Part shown: one piece after another, positions 1 to 10,412 of the stretch
How positions within the stretch are numbered: the first letter of the stretch is position 1
How the letters are laid out: the number at the start of each line of letters is the position of its first letter
NCBI GenBank assembly: GCA_004794785.1
Contig: SJOL01006391.1
Coordinates: 491,944 to 555,943 of the forward strand
Direction of reading: 5' to 3'
From: Opisthorchis felineus
Taxonomy: Eukaryota > Platyhelminthes > Trematoda > Opisthorchiida > Opisthorchiidae
DNA length: 64,000 bases
Notes under the pieces: generated by a model
Told to the model about the DNA's origin: nothing
Database searches by the model: none
The model's input: only the letters and a program-made list of their open reading frames with translations
Program-made: the position numbers and the translations under genes

Positions 1-870
1 AGTTGTTCAAGAAGCCGGTTCTGAAGGTTTTATTTGATTTCCAGGTCCATTAGCTTCGCTTTGACTAAGTGAGCTATGCGTGTTTTGCGTAGACCTTAAA
101 AGCGCAATGAAATGCAGCAGCGCACCAGTGCATGGTCGGAGTCCACGCTGGTATTCCAAAAAGGAGGGGCAGGCAGTGATCGACCCTTGTCACCGGTAAC
201 TGACGGAGATGTGGTCGATTTGAATTCTGAACTGGTTCGTTGGTGGACAACACATTGTCAAGCGATTTCCGCTGCTCCGGAATTTGGTACTGCAAAGGAA
301 CGGTCTGTGATCGGCACACATCTGAATTTGACGCTTTCCTTTGTCCCTGCGTCTCGTATCCAATCCAAGACGACCACCCAATTGGGTCTCAGCAGCGCCT
401 AGTCTACTTATCTAGGCGTTGATATCACCACCGACCACAAAGACGTCTGAGATTTTGGCCCGTTGAAAAAGGGCACCTAGAGCGTTATAGAAACTGTCTT
501 TTGCAGTTTCAGAGCTACAGTTCGTTGGGGTGTAAGCAGATGCCATGGACCTCGCTTTCCCGAGATTCTGTCACAGGCGTTACCAAACGAACCGGGCAGC
601 GACGCTTTCGCTCGGTCGCTCAATACAATACCCACCCCAGCATATCCAGCTGCAGCGGTCCCTGCACCACCAGAGGCGCGGGGCCGGAACCTGGAAGAGA
701 GCTAGGAGGCAGTCAGTTCAATTGGAGTACTTTCGTCCTGTATCCTTGTTTCTGACAGACAGCATACAGCAATACGGAGGGAATTCAGCGTAAGAGCAAG
801 AGCCACTGTTGCCCTGCTTGCTACAGTGTGCGAACACGAAAGGCAGCTGGGTAGGCCAGTTTTCGGAGTT
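1..870 (-). pseudogene. LINE endonuclease remnant, left-truncated by window edge
   Basis: Read on the minus strand, this is the endonuclease/exonuclease/phosphatase domain of a non-LTR retrotransposon polyprotein, which nicks target DNA before reverse transcription. Motifs appear in the expected order: LSETRIQD (about 744-760), SAYTPTNCSSET (near 520), GGDINA with the catalytic D and N (418-429), LGGRLGLDTRR, QIDHISVSYR, and a terminal DSDHALV (129-140). The frame then runs through KAKLMDLEIK and NLQNRLLEQ to base 1, so the linker toward the reverse transcriptase continues outside the window. It is dead: there are in-frame stops after DINA, after IELTAS, after ISLRF and before NLQN, plus frameshifts near 190 and near 810. 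The clade is RTE- or CR1-like; I cannot separate them by eye. It is the same broad family as the fragments at 44 and 48 kb. Confidence 0.85.
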
Positions 871-1097
871 TGTAAGCAGATTTCGAAATGTTTATAGTTG
901 TCCCTGTAGTTAGACGTACAGAAGCTGCAGCTGAGTGTGATGCACGGTGAACAATGCGGTCGGTCCTAGCACTGGGGCCTGCAGAGAGAGAATATACAAT
1001 CTTAGATAGGGTAGGATAGAAGAGGAAAAACTTGAAAGTGTAAGCATGGAGGCGCTGGTAGTAACGTGTTTTCGCTTACGCACCCTGCTGTATGCAG

Positions 1098-1162
1098 CAA
1101 GTAAGGAAACCCGGCTGGTGACACCACGCGACTGCCGATGTGGCATGGGGTTATTTTTAGTT
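1098..1162 (+). CDS. Candidate internal exon (unidentified gene)
   Basis: A pyrimidine-rich tract ending TGTATGCAG precedes this 65-nt segment, which ends at GTAAGT. In the open frame it begins in phase 1 and ends in phase 0, reading [20 protein letters not shown] plus V. Its end phase fits the candidate at 1,762. No domain is visible. The call is by splice signals only and could be chance; an ORF also overlaps on the other strand. Confidence 0.2.
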
Positions 1163-1761
1163 GTAAGTATCATGGTTGTACGTGGGCTGGGATACTACCA
1201 GGACGCTCATAACTATACAGGAGGACGATTAGGGCCCTCAACCAAAGCCTTTGTCTTAAAAGCCTGACCACAAGGTAGTGGTGTTTGGCGGGAAATGCGA
1301 ATGCATTATCATTTTTTTGGGACAGGTCGCTACGCATGTTCCAACCCCCAACCTGGAGGACCAGGAGACTGTTAGTCAGACCTCTAACGATTGATCAAAC
1401 CGGTATGAGAGACTGTGTGTGTTGCATGGACACCACCCAATATAGCTCAATGGGTCACGGAGGCACACAAACCGTCACACCTATTTAAGGTCCAGTCCCT
1501 TTGTGACGGCATCACATCAGTTCAAAGAGTAACTGACGCAAATGTGGATTGAAACCGCAGACATTTATATTACTCCTTCACCCCATCTCGAAGCCACTGG
1601 ATGCAGATATGAACCCCCATTTATGACTGCCCTTAGGTGCAAAGCGTGCTGCGATGGAACCAGTTAGTTTTATTTGCCTCTTACAAATCATGTTTGGTGG
1701 ACAACTGAATGTCCATAAGGAATGAATATGAAATATATATTCGCATATTTCTCATTTTCAG

Positions 1762-1795
1762 ACATCTATGGAGAAGCACATAAAAGGACTAGCAA
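1762..1795 (+). CDS. Candidate short internal exon
   Basis: The 3' splice signal is very good (pyrimidine-rich stretch ending CTCATTTTCAG). It is followed by 34 nt in phase 0 (TSMEKHIKGLA) and a GTAAAA donor, leaving phase 1. That phase matches the candidate at 4,378. It is too short to recognise. Confidence 0.2.
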
Positions 1796-2469
1796 GTAAA
1801 ATGCCACCAATGAATGACACGGTTTTCGGTAGTAGGCATGCGTATTACACGTCGACATGAAATCGTAAAAAAGACGTGCAATTACCATCAGGTGAGCCAG
1901 CATTGGATGCCCTTTGATTTGGCTTTCGTGCATTCCTTTAAACAGCTCGAGTCATTTGCTTTTCGTTCGAAAGTACAGCACTTTTTACAAGGAAACACCT
2001 TCAGGGATTCTAAGATATCCTGTCGATAATAAGAGTAACTTCCTGAGAGAAACGACAGATATGGAGATTGCCCTATGTCCTCTGCACTTAGTTGTTTTTT
2101 TTTGTGTGTGGTGTTTTTATCAACAGGCGGTAGGGTGAAATCAGTCACTTCAGCCGTGATGTATGTTTGCATGTTCAATAATCCGGAGTACGCGGAAATG
2201 AGACATACCAGTCATTGGAAGTATTTGATTTCGTGTTTGTCCTCGAAGCCCGTCCTCCGGAGTGAAGCAGTAATTACTGAACTGACCGTCCAAGAGTAAA
2301 TAAGGGCCAAAAGCAAACATACAGACCTTGAATTTATTTAGAAAAGCAGTGAAATGGTTGTTGACGAAATATACTCGCTTGAAAATTACATTGGTTTTAA
2401 TGAGAGACTCAAATGATTCTCTCGTTTATAATATGCTTCAACTAAATATGCTGCAAGTTCAGTTAGCAA

Positions 2470-2665
2470 ATTCAGCTGAAGATCATCATAAAGGAGTTAT
2501 TCAGTTGTGTCCTTATTCAACATTAGGGTACTTTACAAATAAGTGTATTTTGCCAGTTGCGTACACGTTGGTGTTCAAGTAGAACATAAGGTTGACGGAA
2601 ACGCCCAGCTGATGAGCTGTTAGAAGGACAAAACAGGTATTGAGCTGTCAGATTTGTAATGTTTT
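2470..2665 (+). repeat. HHR-A repeat, degenerate copy
   Basis: This is a diverged copy of the hammerhead-bearing repeat. It carries the AAGTGTATTTTGCC block (about 2,541), the boundary sequence AGAACATAAGGTTGACGG (2,581-2,598) shared with 16.36 kb, then CTGATGA (2,609-2,615) and a tail with GCTGTC as in the other copies. The GAAA core element has become AAAA and stem II is broken, so no ribozyme activity is expected. Confidence 0.65.
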
Positions 2666-3200
2666 GGAATATAGGTAGCTCGGGTGCGCAGTCTGGTTGT
2701 TGGTCTGTTCGCCGAGTTTTGCAGTTGGATTGCAATCCAAAAACCAAAGAGCTGTCAGACCTTTATGCAGTCATTTGAACAGTAAGTTACGTGAAGAAAT
2801 GGTAGCTTTTGGGAGCTCGATAGACAGTAAGGTATCGTGTGTTCCTTTGTTTTATCATCTGGGCTACGTAAGTATGATATACACTGCAGATGTGTAACAT
2901 GGTAAAATACTGATTAAAGTGAATCACTGGATGATATTCCTTTTTCAGCTGTTTACAACCTGTAAGTAGATGATGTTTTACTGGCCCTAGAATCCTTCCG
3001 CTGTATCTCATTGAAACTTTGGAAATCACTTGCATCTCAGTTAGTCCGCAAGTTTTGAAGCTAAAATTAACAAATTATCACATCTTTAGCTATTTTTGTA
3101 ATCGAGCACTTATATGATACGCATAAAAAACGTTCAGCGAACCACCATGGACGAGGCAGCAACTCCATTTTCCCAATAGGTCTTAAGAGGGTCTCGTACG
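2665..3200. other. No feature seen
   Basis: AT-rich unique sequence. A strong acceptor-like tract (TTCCTTTTTCAG, near 2,948) is followed 13 nt later by GTAAGT; it is too short and asymmetric to call an exon. Confidence 0.4.
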
Positions 3201-3500
3201 CACTCCATTCATGAGTGGCAGACATACCTGTACTCTCTATTCTCCCAGAGGAAGAAAACTTATTAACAGAGACGTCGGTGTTCAACGGTTACCAGGGGAA
3301 ATCACTGGTCCATCACAACATAGCTACAGCTATAAGACACAGACTACCGACTGCGGTTGTTCGTACTTATTCCTCCTCACACATTTCGGCTATCAACATC
3401 GAGATAGATCAGTCCCAAGCACTGCAGAGCGTATTACGCTCAGCTTGTCTGCCCCACCTGCATCCATTCACCTACTGACCTTGAACGCGTACGAGTCTGT

Positions 3501-4013
3501 GTGAACGTGCCGCGGACTACGGACCTTATTACCTCAGGTCAGCTGATTGACCGACCAGTTGGAACAGAGTACATTCCCGCCTCGTTGATCCCGAAGCACT
3601 TGTACGTCACCGGTCAGCACGTTGACCCCAGATCACCGTTCGGAGTTCTACCCAGAAATGTTCACCCAAAACTGTTGGCGTTTATCGAAGCCATACTGAT
3701 TAACCGGTGTCAACTGAGTCTGCGCAGAAATGCTTCTGACTGCGTCATTAGCTTTCCTTGGAGGTGGAATAAACTGTCTGACTGTTTAAGTCAGAATTGG
3801 AACAGGTCACTACGGTGTGTCATGATCATCGGCAGTCAGGGTCTTCTGAATGTTGCCTTGTGGCATTTACATCAACAACCTAGAATTTTCTTTCTCCACC
3901 GTCCACTAAGGTTGACAGACTTATCCAGCAAGGTGTTGCAAGTCTGTTCTACTCCGAAGGGGAACAATATGAAAGCCATGCAGTACATCTTTTGGCAAAT
4001 TTACAGGTCTTAG
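3501..4013 (+). CDS. 170-codon open frame, unidentified
   Basis: An uninterrupted frame with no recognisable domain, preceded at 3,211-3,504 by two overlapping open frames. The 3.2-4.0 kb stretch is richer in G+C than its surroundings. Its length is only mildly unusual for a 64-kb window at this composition. It could be a decayed mobile-element ORF or chance; no catalytic motif of reverse transcriptase, integrase or transposase was found. Confidence 0.15.
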   Translation: MNVPRTTDLITSGQLIDRPVGTEYIPASLIPKHLYVTGQHVDPRSPFGVLPRNVHPKLLAFIEAILINRCQLSLRRNASDCVISFPWRWNKLSDCLSQNWNRSLRCVMIIGSQGLLNVALWHLHQQPRIFFLHRPLRLTDLSSKVLQVCSTPKGNNMKAMQYIFWQIYRS

Positions 4014-6785
4014 TCAGTCCGTTCTCTCACACACCTTAGAGGAATTTTAAACGTCTTCTCGTCGATATTCCACTATGGTGTTGAAATTCGCCGAACTAAC
4101 GAAGCGGTTACATGACCACGTTAACCGACTCTCCCTAATTGTCGCAACATGATACATGCGGGCTGCAAATTGTCTGACCTGTGTGCCGACAGCTCCAGTG
4201 ACAGCGTCCCACATCGTCTGATAGACCAGCCTAGCATTAACACAGCCAGAATTTCAAACAAATAGGCTGAGGAGAACAACGTGACCGAGAGTATCGACAG
4301 GAAAACTCGAGAATCGAATAAATGCTGGTTTGGAAATTCTGCTATTCAGCTTCATCATGGCCCATTTCTGCATTGCAGCTCAACAGATGGGGAACGTCAA
4401 GAGCAGCCGAGAACATAAACCTACAGTTCAATCCGATGTCCCGGTGAGTAACTGGACCCGGAGACAGAGGACACGTTCAGAATACGGGTCCAGCAAACAG
4501 AAGTATCGCAAAACGGACTCGTCATTATTGATTTCTACGTGGATGGGATGTCTGACTTGCTTACCTGATCAGTCAAGGAGTCATTTCGTTACACCATATC
4601 ACCCATTGTCACTATCAAAGCGAATAACAGAACACATGAGAATAACCTAGCAGACAACCGTAAGAAGAATGTGAAAACGGAAGTCACGAATTGGAGCTTG
4701 ATTCCTAGTCTGAATTCCGCATATTCAAGAGGTCGAGATATCACGTCAACAAACAGGAAGCCACGTGAGGTTATGTATAATGTTCCATTAGGAGAAGTGT
4801 GTGTTTGGGGAAGCGCAGTGGGTGATTAGAGCTAGAGCAAAGTTTATGTCGAGACCATTTCCTTCTGGATACACAGATCTAACTTCATAGCTTTTGCCCA
4901 GCTTCTTGACATAACACCAGACTTACCATAACGTTAGTGAAAGCTCTTTGATAGCCCCTTACCGCTTTTACCCTTCTTGAGGATCATGACGGCACATTTC
5001 ACGGGGTCATATTAGAACACTTATTTGTATACTACCGGCGAAGTACACTCAGTTGAATCGGGTATTGCACATGGCATTCAGGTTGGCTATTGATTGTTGT
5101 TGAAGTGTTATCGTCTTTAAATCTAGAACTGACCTTGAAAGCGAGGATTTAGTTCCGATTGGAGCGAATTTCTTTTGATTTCGAGCAAAAAACCTGAATA
5201 AACCAATGCCAGACAACAAGGGATACAATCGTATCACAGAACCACTACGCGATAAAAAGCCTTTCAACAAAAATGCTACAGCATTGATCTAGGTATTACC
5301 ACTGACACTTCATTGTATTATGCTGGATAGTTGTCTGAGGAGCTTTCACTTCAAGTCAAGAACACTGGCTTTTCTTGGTTTCATTCGAATTGTGCATATA
5401 CTCAGTTGCTCATGTTTTTAGTTGGGCTCATACGTTGACAAGAGGAAGATATGGCAGCTATCAGGGCCAAACATGCACTCATAAATTTCAAGGTGTCAAG
5501 AAAATGATCAGAGATCCATCATTTTCCAAGCCATAAGACGGCTTCATATCATCCGTTTGTGAGACATCCTGCACTGACCACCAGTGCTTGTTTTTCACCA
5601 GCCAATATTACCGCACAAACCATAGTGATAGGCAATACTGACCCCAAGTTTACCTTTGTAACCACTACTCCAAGAACTACCTGACGTTCGCCTTACCAAA
5701 TTGTTGTAACCCTCTTCGGCGCCAAAAAAAATAACATAAGCAATGGGTTAATCCTGTGTAAAACGATCGGTAGCATTCCCTATTATCCTAATGCCTTTAT
5801 ATTAGGTCACCACCAATCTTCACACCAAGGTCAGCCACGCTTGGCTAGTGTGGTTTTTCGATTTTTCACAAAAGCTGGAAACGTCCTCCTAGCTGCCGAC
5901 CTCCTAAAAAAAGGGAGTCCTTACTGAGCGTGTTCCCTGAAATTCCCTGGACAGAAAGTTAGTTCAATTGCCGTAATTCAGATGCAAGAATGCCGTTGAC
6001 CTCATACTCGGGAAGTAAATATGATGATTATAGTGAATGTAGCTATTTTTATGAACTAAATGGGGTTGACAGAATACGGAGCAGTGGTGTATCACTGTTG
6101 GAAACTTTCCGTAACTGGAAAGGGTGGGATCCATGACTGCTGAAGATCCTCATTCGCAACCTATTCACTGTGAACAGAATTCTTACCGCACGGGGCATAC
6201 ACAAAAGTCAAGCTTCCCGGAATTTAGACTTTGACCCTCATAAAACAGAGACCTTTTGAAACCAACAAGAACAAACTACACCAGTTATCCACTTCCACCA
6301 CCAACCCACAATATATCAGTTGAAAAACGAGAATTAGTTGGCCTTTTCGAGGGAGGCGACCACTCACAATAACTGGCAACCAACACCTCCTCCAGAAGGC
6401 ACAAAACGTTTCTAACATGTACCTATACTGGCACACAAGAATTAGTGATCAAATGTTTGGATTTCAGTACTCGCTTTATTTTCCGTAGCGCAATCCAACT
6501 GCGATTACGGAAACCTTGGTGATCAGTAACATGCTTGACTCCGAATTATCCGGAACTAACTTGCATGTGGTCAGATAAATCGTTCTCTAGGATTAGGAAC
6601 GGTATTCTACGTCAAAGAATGACTCAAATATGCAATGTTGGCTTACTGTGTAGTCGGATTAGCAGATACGTTAGCTATGATGAGAGGTTTCTTGTCATTA
6701 TTGTTTGATGGGTTACCAACTTCATCCCCGATGACTCCAGAGCTCAGACCATAACAAAGATCCTACAAACTCGTCAAATGCTTTC
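4014..6785. other. Mostly featureless interval
   Basis: Only the exon candidate at 4,378-4,443 stands out. Two GTAAGT-like donors on the minus strand near 4,565 and 4,925 have no convincing partner exon. Confidence 0.4.
4378..4443 (+). CDS. Candidate exon with MGN start-like motif
   Basis: The acceptor CATTTCTGCATTGCAG precedes a 66-nt open segment ending at a consensus GTGAGT donor. In the favoured frame (phase 1 in, phase 0 out) it reads QQMGNVKSSREHKPTVQSDV then P. If the ATG at 4,388 were a start, MGNVKS would resemble an N-myristoylation signal. The phases fit the candidates at 1,762 and 7,195. A second acceptor (GCTATTCAG) lies 28 nt upstream, and other frames are also open, so the frame is not certain. 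Confidence 0.3.
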
Positions 6786-6860
6786 GTTTGCGCACTAATT
6801 TGGTTATGACGGGAGACTCAAGTGAATCCAACCAAATCTCAATTTTGTGATGGTCATCAA
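6786..6860 (-). repeat. HHR-A repeat fragment
   Basis: The plus strand shows GCACTAATTTGGTTATGACG then GGGAGACTCAAGTGAATCCA, the reverse complement of the central block of the HHR-A repeat. The ribozyme core is absent. Confidence 0.55.
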
Positions 6861-8660
6861 CAACTTTATGAGTAGTGTTTTGCATCCCACAAACTCCATA
6901 TACACCTTTACTCATCATGTAAGACTAACCTACCAAACTTGTTCAATTCAAACACGCACACTCCACTCAAAACCTTTCTTACAGAACTGATAAAGGCTAC
7001 CGCATTGTGCAGCCGTGTAACCTTCCCAACACGTTTTTGATCTCGTCAGATGCCCTACGTGCCAGAACATCTACTCACAGGTGAATAATCAATTATTGAG
7101 GCCACTGTCACCGGGACTCACCAAGTGACCTAACACCAAATAATGCCATCTTTCAGATGGATGATCTGTGGTCATCAAGGGGACCTCCTTTCAGTCATCT
7201 ACACCACTACTGATTATACCCGAATCTGCCAACCTATTGAAGTTATCTACTAATTCACCGGAAAATGAAACGCGAACTAACTTATTCAGCTCTGATAGAC
7301 ATTGTAATGCATTGCGATGCAGATTGTCCGGTGAGAGGACCCAGAAAAACTTGCCAGAAGCAGAGCGAGGAGACAGATTGGTTCTTGGAAATCACATATC
7401 CTTGTTCCTTCAGAAAACAGGCAGCTTAACAAGAATCTTGCTTCGAACCCACTACACGGCGCTGATACTGGACAACGAAGCACCATCGGAGAGTACTGCT
7501 ATATAAATTCTTGGCAAGTTCTCAATCTCTACAAACATTTCAGAGGACTATAAGTAGTACAACCTGATGTCTCACAGTTACAAGCATCAGTCGGCTTTAC
7601 TCAAACCTTAGTGTTTTACGTAACCTGTAAGGCTCAAGCTTATGCTCTCACCAGTGGCCAAAATTCGAAATCACTGTATTTGTGAGCGACGTGCGTTTTT
7701 CTACCGAGATGGTTTACGTGGACCTTCTCTGAATGAGACAATATACCTTGACTGCAATCGATAGCATACATTACGATGGGTTAACATCCCTGGGAGTGCA
7801 CTGCCCAAAATAGTTCCGTAACTAGCTTGTTTCTGAACCGTGGAAGAATGCCTTTTTCAGGACGATTTGAAAAGGTGAAAATGGGCACGATACATGTGTT
7901 ACCACACTGGTTTACTACTCGCCCCATAAAATTAACGTAGCCTGTTTTAGAAGATGCTCTCCACAAACAGTTTGAAAATGTGCCCTTTTTACCTAGCACG
8001 GCTTCAAATGTTATCGTTCTTTTCTGACTGGTCGATTGGTAGCCTAGAAAACATGCACCAGAGCAGTAGACGGTAGTCAATCCGTTGATTTCTCTAAAGG
8101 TTTTCACAAGGTGCGGCACAGAATTTCACTACTGATGCTCCATATTTATGGCTTTCGTAATTCACTGCTTATATGAGCTGCATAGTTAAAGTCAGTGGTA
8201 CGTGTTTCCAACCAATTCTGGCAACATGTAGTGTTCATCAAGGCCCTATTGTTTCTTCCATTACCAATCCTTATTTTTATCAGTGACGTTCATCTGATTT
8301 TTCTGTTCCCCATTTTACTGTTTGATGATGAAGTCAAGCTATGAAGTACAACTTTATTCCAAAAAAGTACACAAGTAGACTGACGTCATCTGCATGACTT
8401 TTGGCTACAAGCGCTAAGGGATTGCCATCAGACATACCACACGCTACTCATACGCTTGGGGTAGTCATGTGATAGCGCACATCAATCAAGAGAAAATCCT
8501 GCAGTGACCGCACCGAGCGACCTGCGAAACGCATTCAACTGTGGACATGTCGCTACAGTTCTAACCCGCAAGCTCCGCCTATTACAACCTTTCCTGGTAT
8601 AATCGATAATCAGTATAATCAATACTGTCATCAGATCATACATGTAGTCATACCTTGAAT
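6860..8660. other. Mostly featureless interval
   Basis: Contains the exon candidate at 7,195-7,330. A 112-codon open frame on the minus strand (7,781-8,119) has no recognisable motif and is probably chance. Confidence 0.35.
7195..7330 (+). CDS. Candidate internal exon (unidentified gene)
   Basis: The acceptor GGACCTCCTTTCAG is followed by a phase-0 frame reading SSTPLLIIPESANLLKLSTN, then SPENETRTNLFSSDRHC and on to a GTGAGA donor that leaves phase 1. The frame stays open past the donor to 7,506, so the true end is unclear. The sequence is polar and low in tryptophan, with no domain recognised. The phase-0 start matches the candidate at 4,378. Confidence 0.3.
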
Positions 8661-8663
8661 ACA

Positions 8664-8760
8664 TTGCGCATGGCTGAGCCGAGAGACTAGGACTTTAAAA
8701 AAACTTGTTCGTCGGCTACGAACTTGCCCCTGTGAGTTTCGACTCCACATGTGGGGAACA
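8664..8760 (+). other. tRNA-like sequence with long variable arm (pseudo-tRNA or SINE head)
   Basis: An A-box-like TGGCTGAGCCG (8,671-8,681) is followed by a perfect 6-bp hairpin, GTTCGT/ACGAAC with loop CGGCT (8,707-8,723), and a B-box-like GTTTCGACTCC (8,736-8,746). Each box has one mismatch to consensus. The 65-nt box spacing and the hairpin position fit a Ser/Leu-type tRNA with a long variable arm. The anticodon stem does not pair and the acceptor is poor, so it is a relic at best. Confidence 0.35.
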
Positions 8761-10117
8761 CATTCCGTTTTTCATGGGAGATTCTGAGATGATGTGATTC
8801 TCATCTGATAACTCTTGTCGTCACACGCTACAGTTATCTCCCAACACACATCTGCGAGGAGACAGGCTTGGGATATCTCATCAGTACTGTTGTACTGACT
8901 GTCGTCGTTATCCTTTTTTGGTAGAAATGTGTACACTCTGGACTTTAACCGAATAGATCATTACTTCAACTGCATTGGAAATTCCCAAAGGATGTTTGGA
9001 CTCGTAGCTGACGGATGACTTTTAATTCTAATAATGCATTGGTAACAGACTCATAAAGTTTAGTTCATGTGGAAAAATTTTTTATTTGCCTTCAGCGTAC
9101 CATCAAATATACTATTAAACAACAACTGTATGTAAACCTATGTTTTAGGGACCGGGGTGATCCGCGATTCTGAAGTGAATAGGGACGAATACATCCTGAC
9201 AAGGCTATCAGCCATTTTCGAAAGGACTCAGATTTGACTTCAAATGTACCATGCAAACATGTTCGAGCTGCAAGCATACAACTGATTGGAACAAAACTCC
9301 CAGAACACAAGTACTCTGCTGCACCAAGTTTATGATGAACCTTTATAGTAATCGACCCATCCGGTTTTGAACAAACTAGCACGTCAATAAAGCAAGTGTG
9401 TTGTCTCGCCCCGTTTAAGTCGTGAAATTGGTGTTTGGGTGTAGCATAGTGTAGTTGATTAATATCTTCTGCGAGTGTCTTACGTCTACGCAGATGATAT
9501 GTACGAATACTAATGGAGGAAGTACACAGCGTATGCGTACTTCGGTTGTTAGTGGCCTTCGGAATGACACCTTCCCGTACAAGCTACTTTCCTATATTGC
9601 TATTCAAATGGTGTCATTTACATAGAGTTCATAATATTGAAACTAGCCTTTGTCCTGCTGCACTCCGTCTTTGAGGCTAAACATAAGTGTCAGAAAATTA
9701 AGGGGCAGAGGATCACCCATTACAGTCCCATCTGTTTGGCTGCAGAACATCCCTTCATAGAAGAACTGTACATTATTTGTACATATCTCCGACATATTTC
9801 CCAAGTAGTCACCGGGGCTAGCCGTTAGGTTGTATGGCTGCTTATCAAATGAATAGTCCCTTTTAGGGACTGCAAGGCAGAAAAGGCTAAGTAATTATCC
9901 CTCATATTTGTCTTCATTACTGCTTGCACCTAATAGAAAATGTGGAGCAGATAGTGTGAGAGCTATTGTCCAACTGATCCAAATATATCCACGAGTCGCT
10001 TGATTAGAGTATCTTGTGGTGTGTTGTTTGAATATGGTACGGACCGCAGACAAGCACAGTGGGTTCCCCTCGGCTTGAGAGCACGACAAGCGGAATTATC
10101 GGTTTTTGATTCCCAGG
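8760..10117. other. No feature seen
   Basis: Unique-looking sequence with only short open frames and no repeat recognised. Confidence 0.45.
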
Positions 10118-10192
10118 TTCCATATACGCACCCCAACTCCGGTGGAGCTTTCTCGTTCGGACCCAAGACAAATTTTGTCTGATCTTCCAAAG
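10117..10192 (+). CDS. Candidate internal exon
   Basis: A very good acceptor (CGGTTTTTGATTCCCAG) precedes a segment ending AAAG at a GTGTTT donor. The most protein-like frame (phase 2 in, phase 0 out) reads FHIRTPTPVELSRSDPRQIL then SDLPK. A second frame is also open. A 107-codon ORF lies antisense. No family was recognised. Confidence 0.25.
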
Positions 10193-10282
10193 GTGTTTTC
10201 ATCTTTGAAGCATATTCTTCTCCGTCCAATAGTACAGGGCCAGATCGTCTACCCCGAGATAATACGACAAGTGTGGGGAAAC

Positions 10283-10412
10283 GCACTCATTTACAAACTA
10301 ATTTGGTCGTAACGGGGGAATCCCATCAGAATTTCTCTTGCATGATATTCTTCAGCTGAATGTACTACCGCCTCAAGTTTCAGCTGGGACGATATCCGAG
10401 ATATCGCAGCAA
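10283..10412 (-). repeat. HHR-A repeat, partial copy
   Basis: The reverse complement shows the HHR-A palindromic block GCGATATCTCGGATATCG (10,389-10,406), the internal AGTACATTCAGCTGAA block, and the CCAAATTAGTTTGTAAATGA block, in the same order as at 16.2 and 35.6 kb. The hammerhead core is not included. Confidence 0.65.

Larger units (their letters stand above)
870..2470. other. Mostly featureless interval
   Basis: No repeat or family was recognised. It holds two short exon-like segments (1,098-1,162 and 1,762-1,795, listed separately). The rest looks like unique, moderately AT-rich non-coding DNA. Confidence 0.5.

Noticed and set aside
4330..4650. Possible LTR-retrotransposon integrase tail (GDRG...TGP in one frame)
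   Set aside because: The resemblance is a few residues only, without HHCC or DDE motifs nearby.
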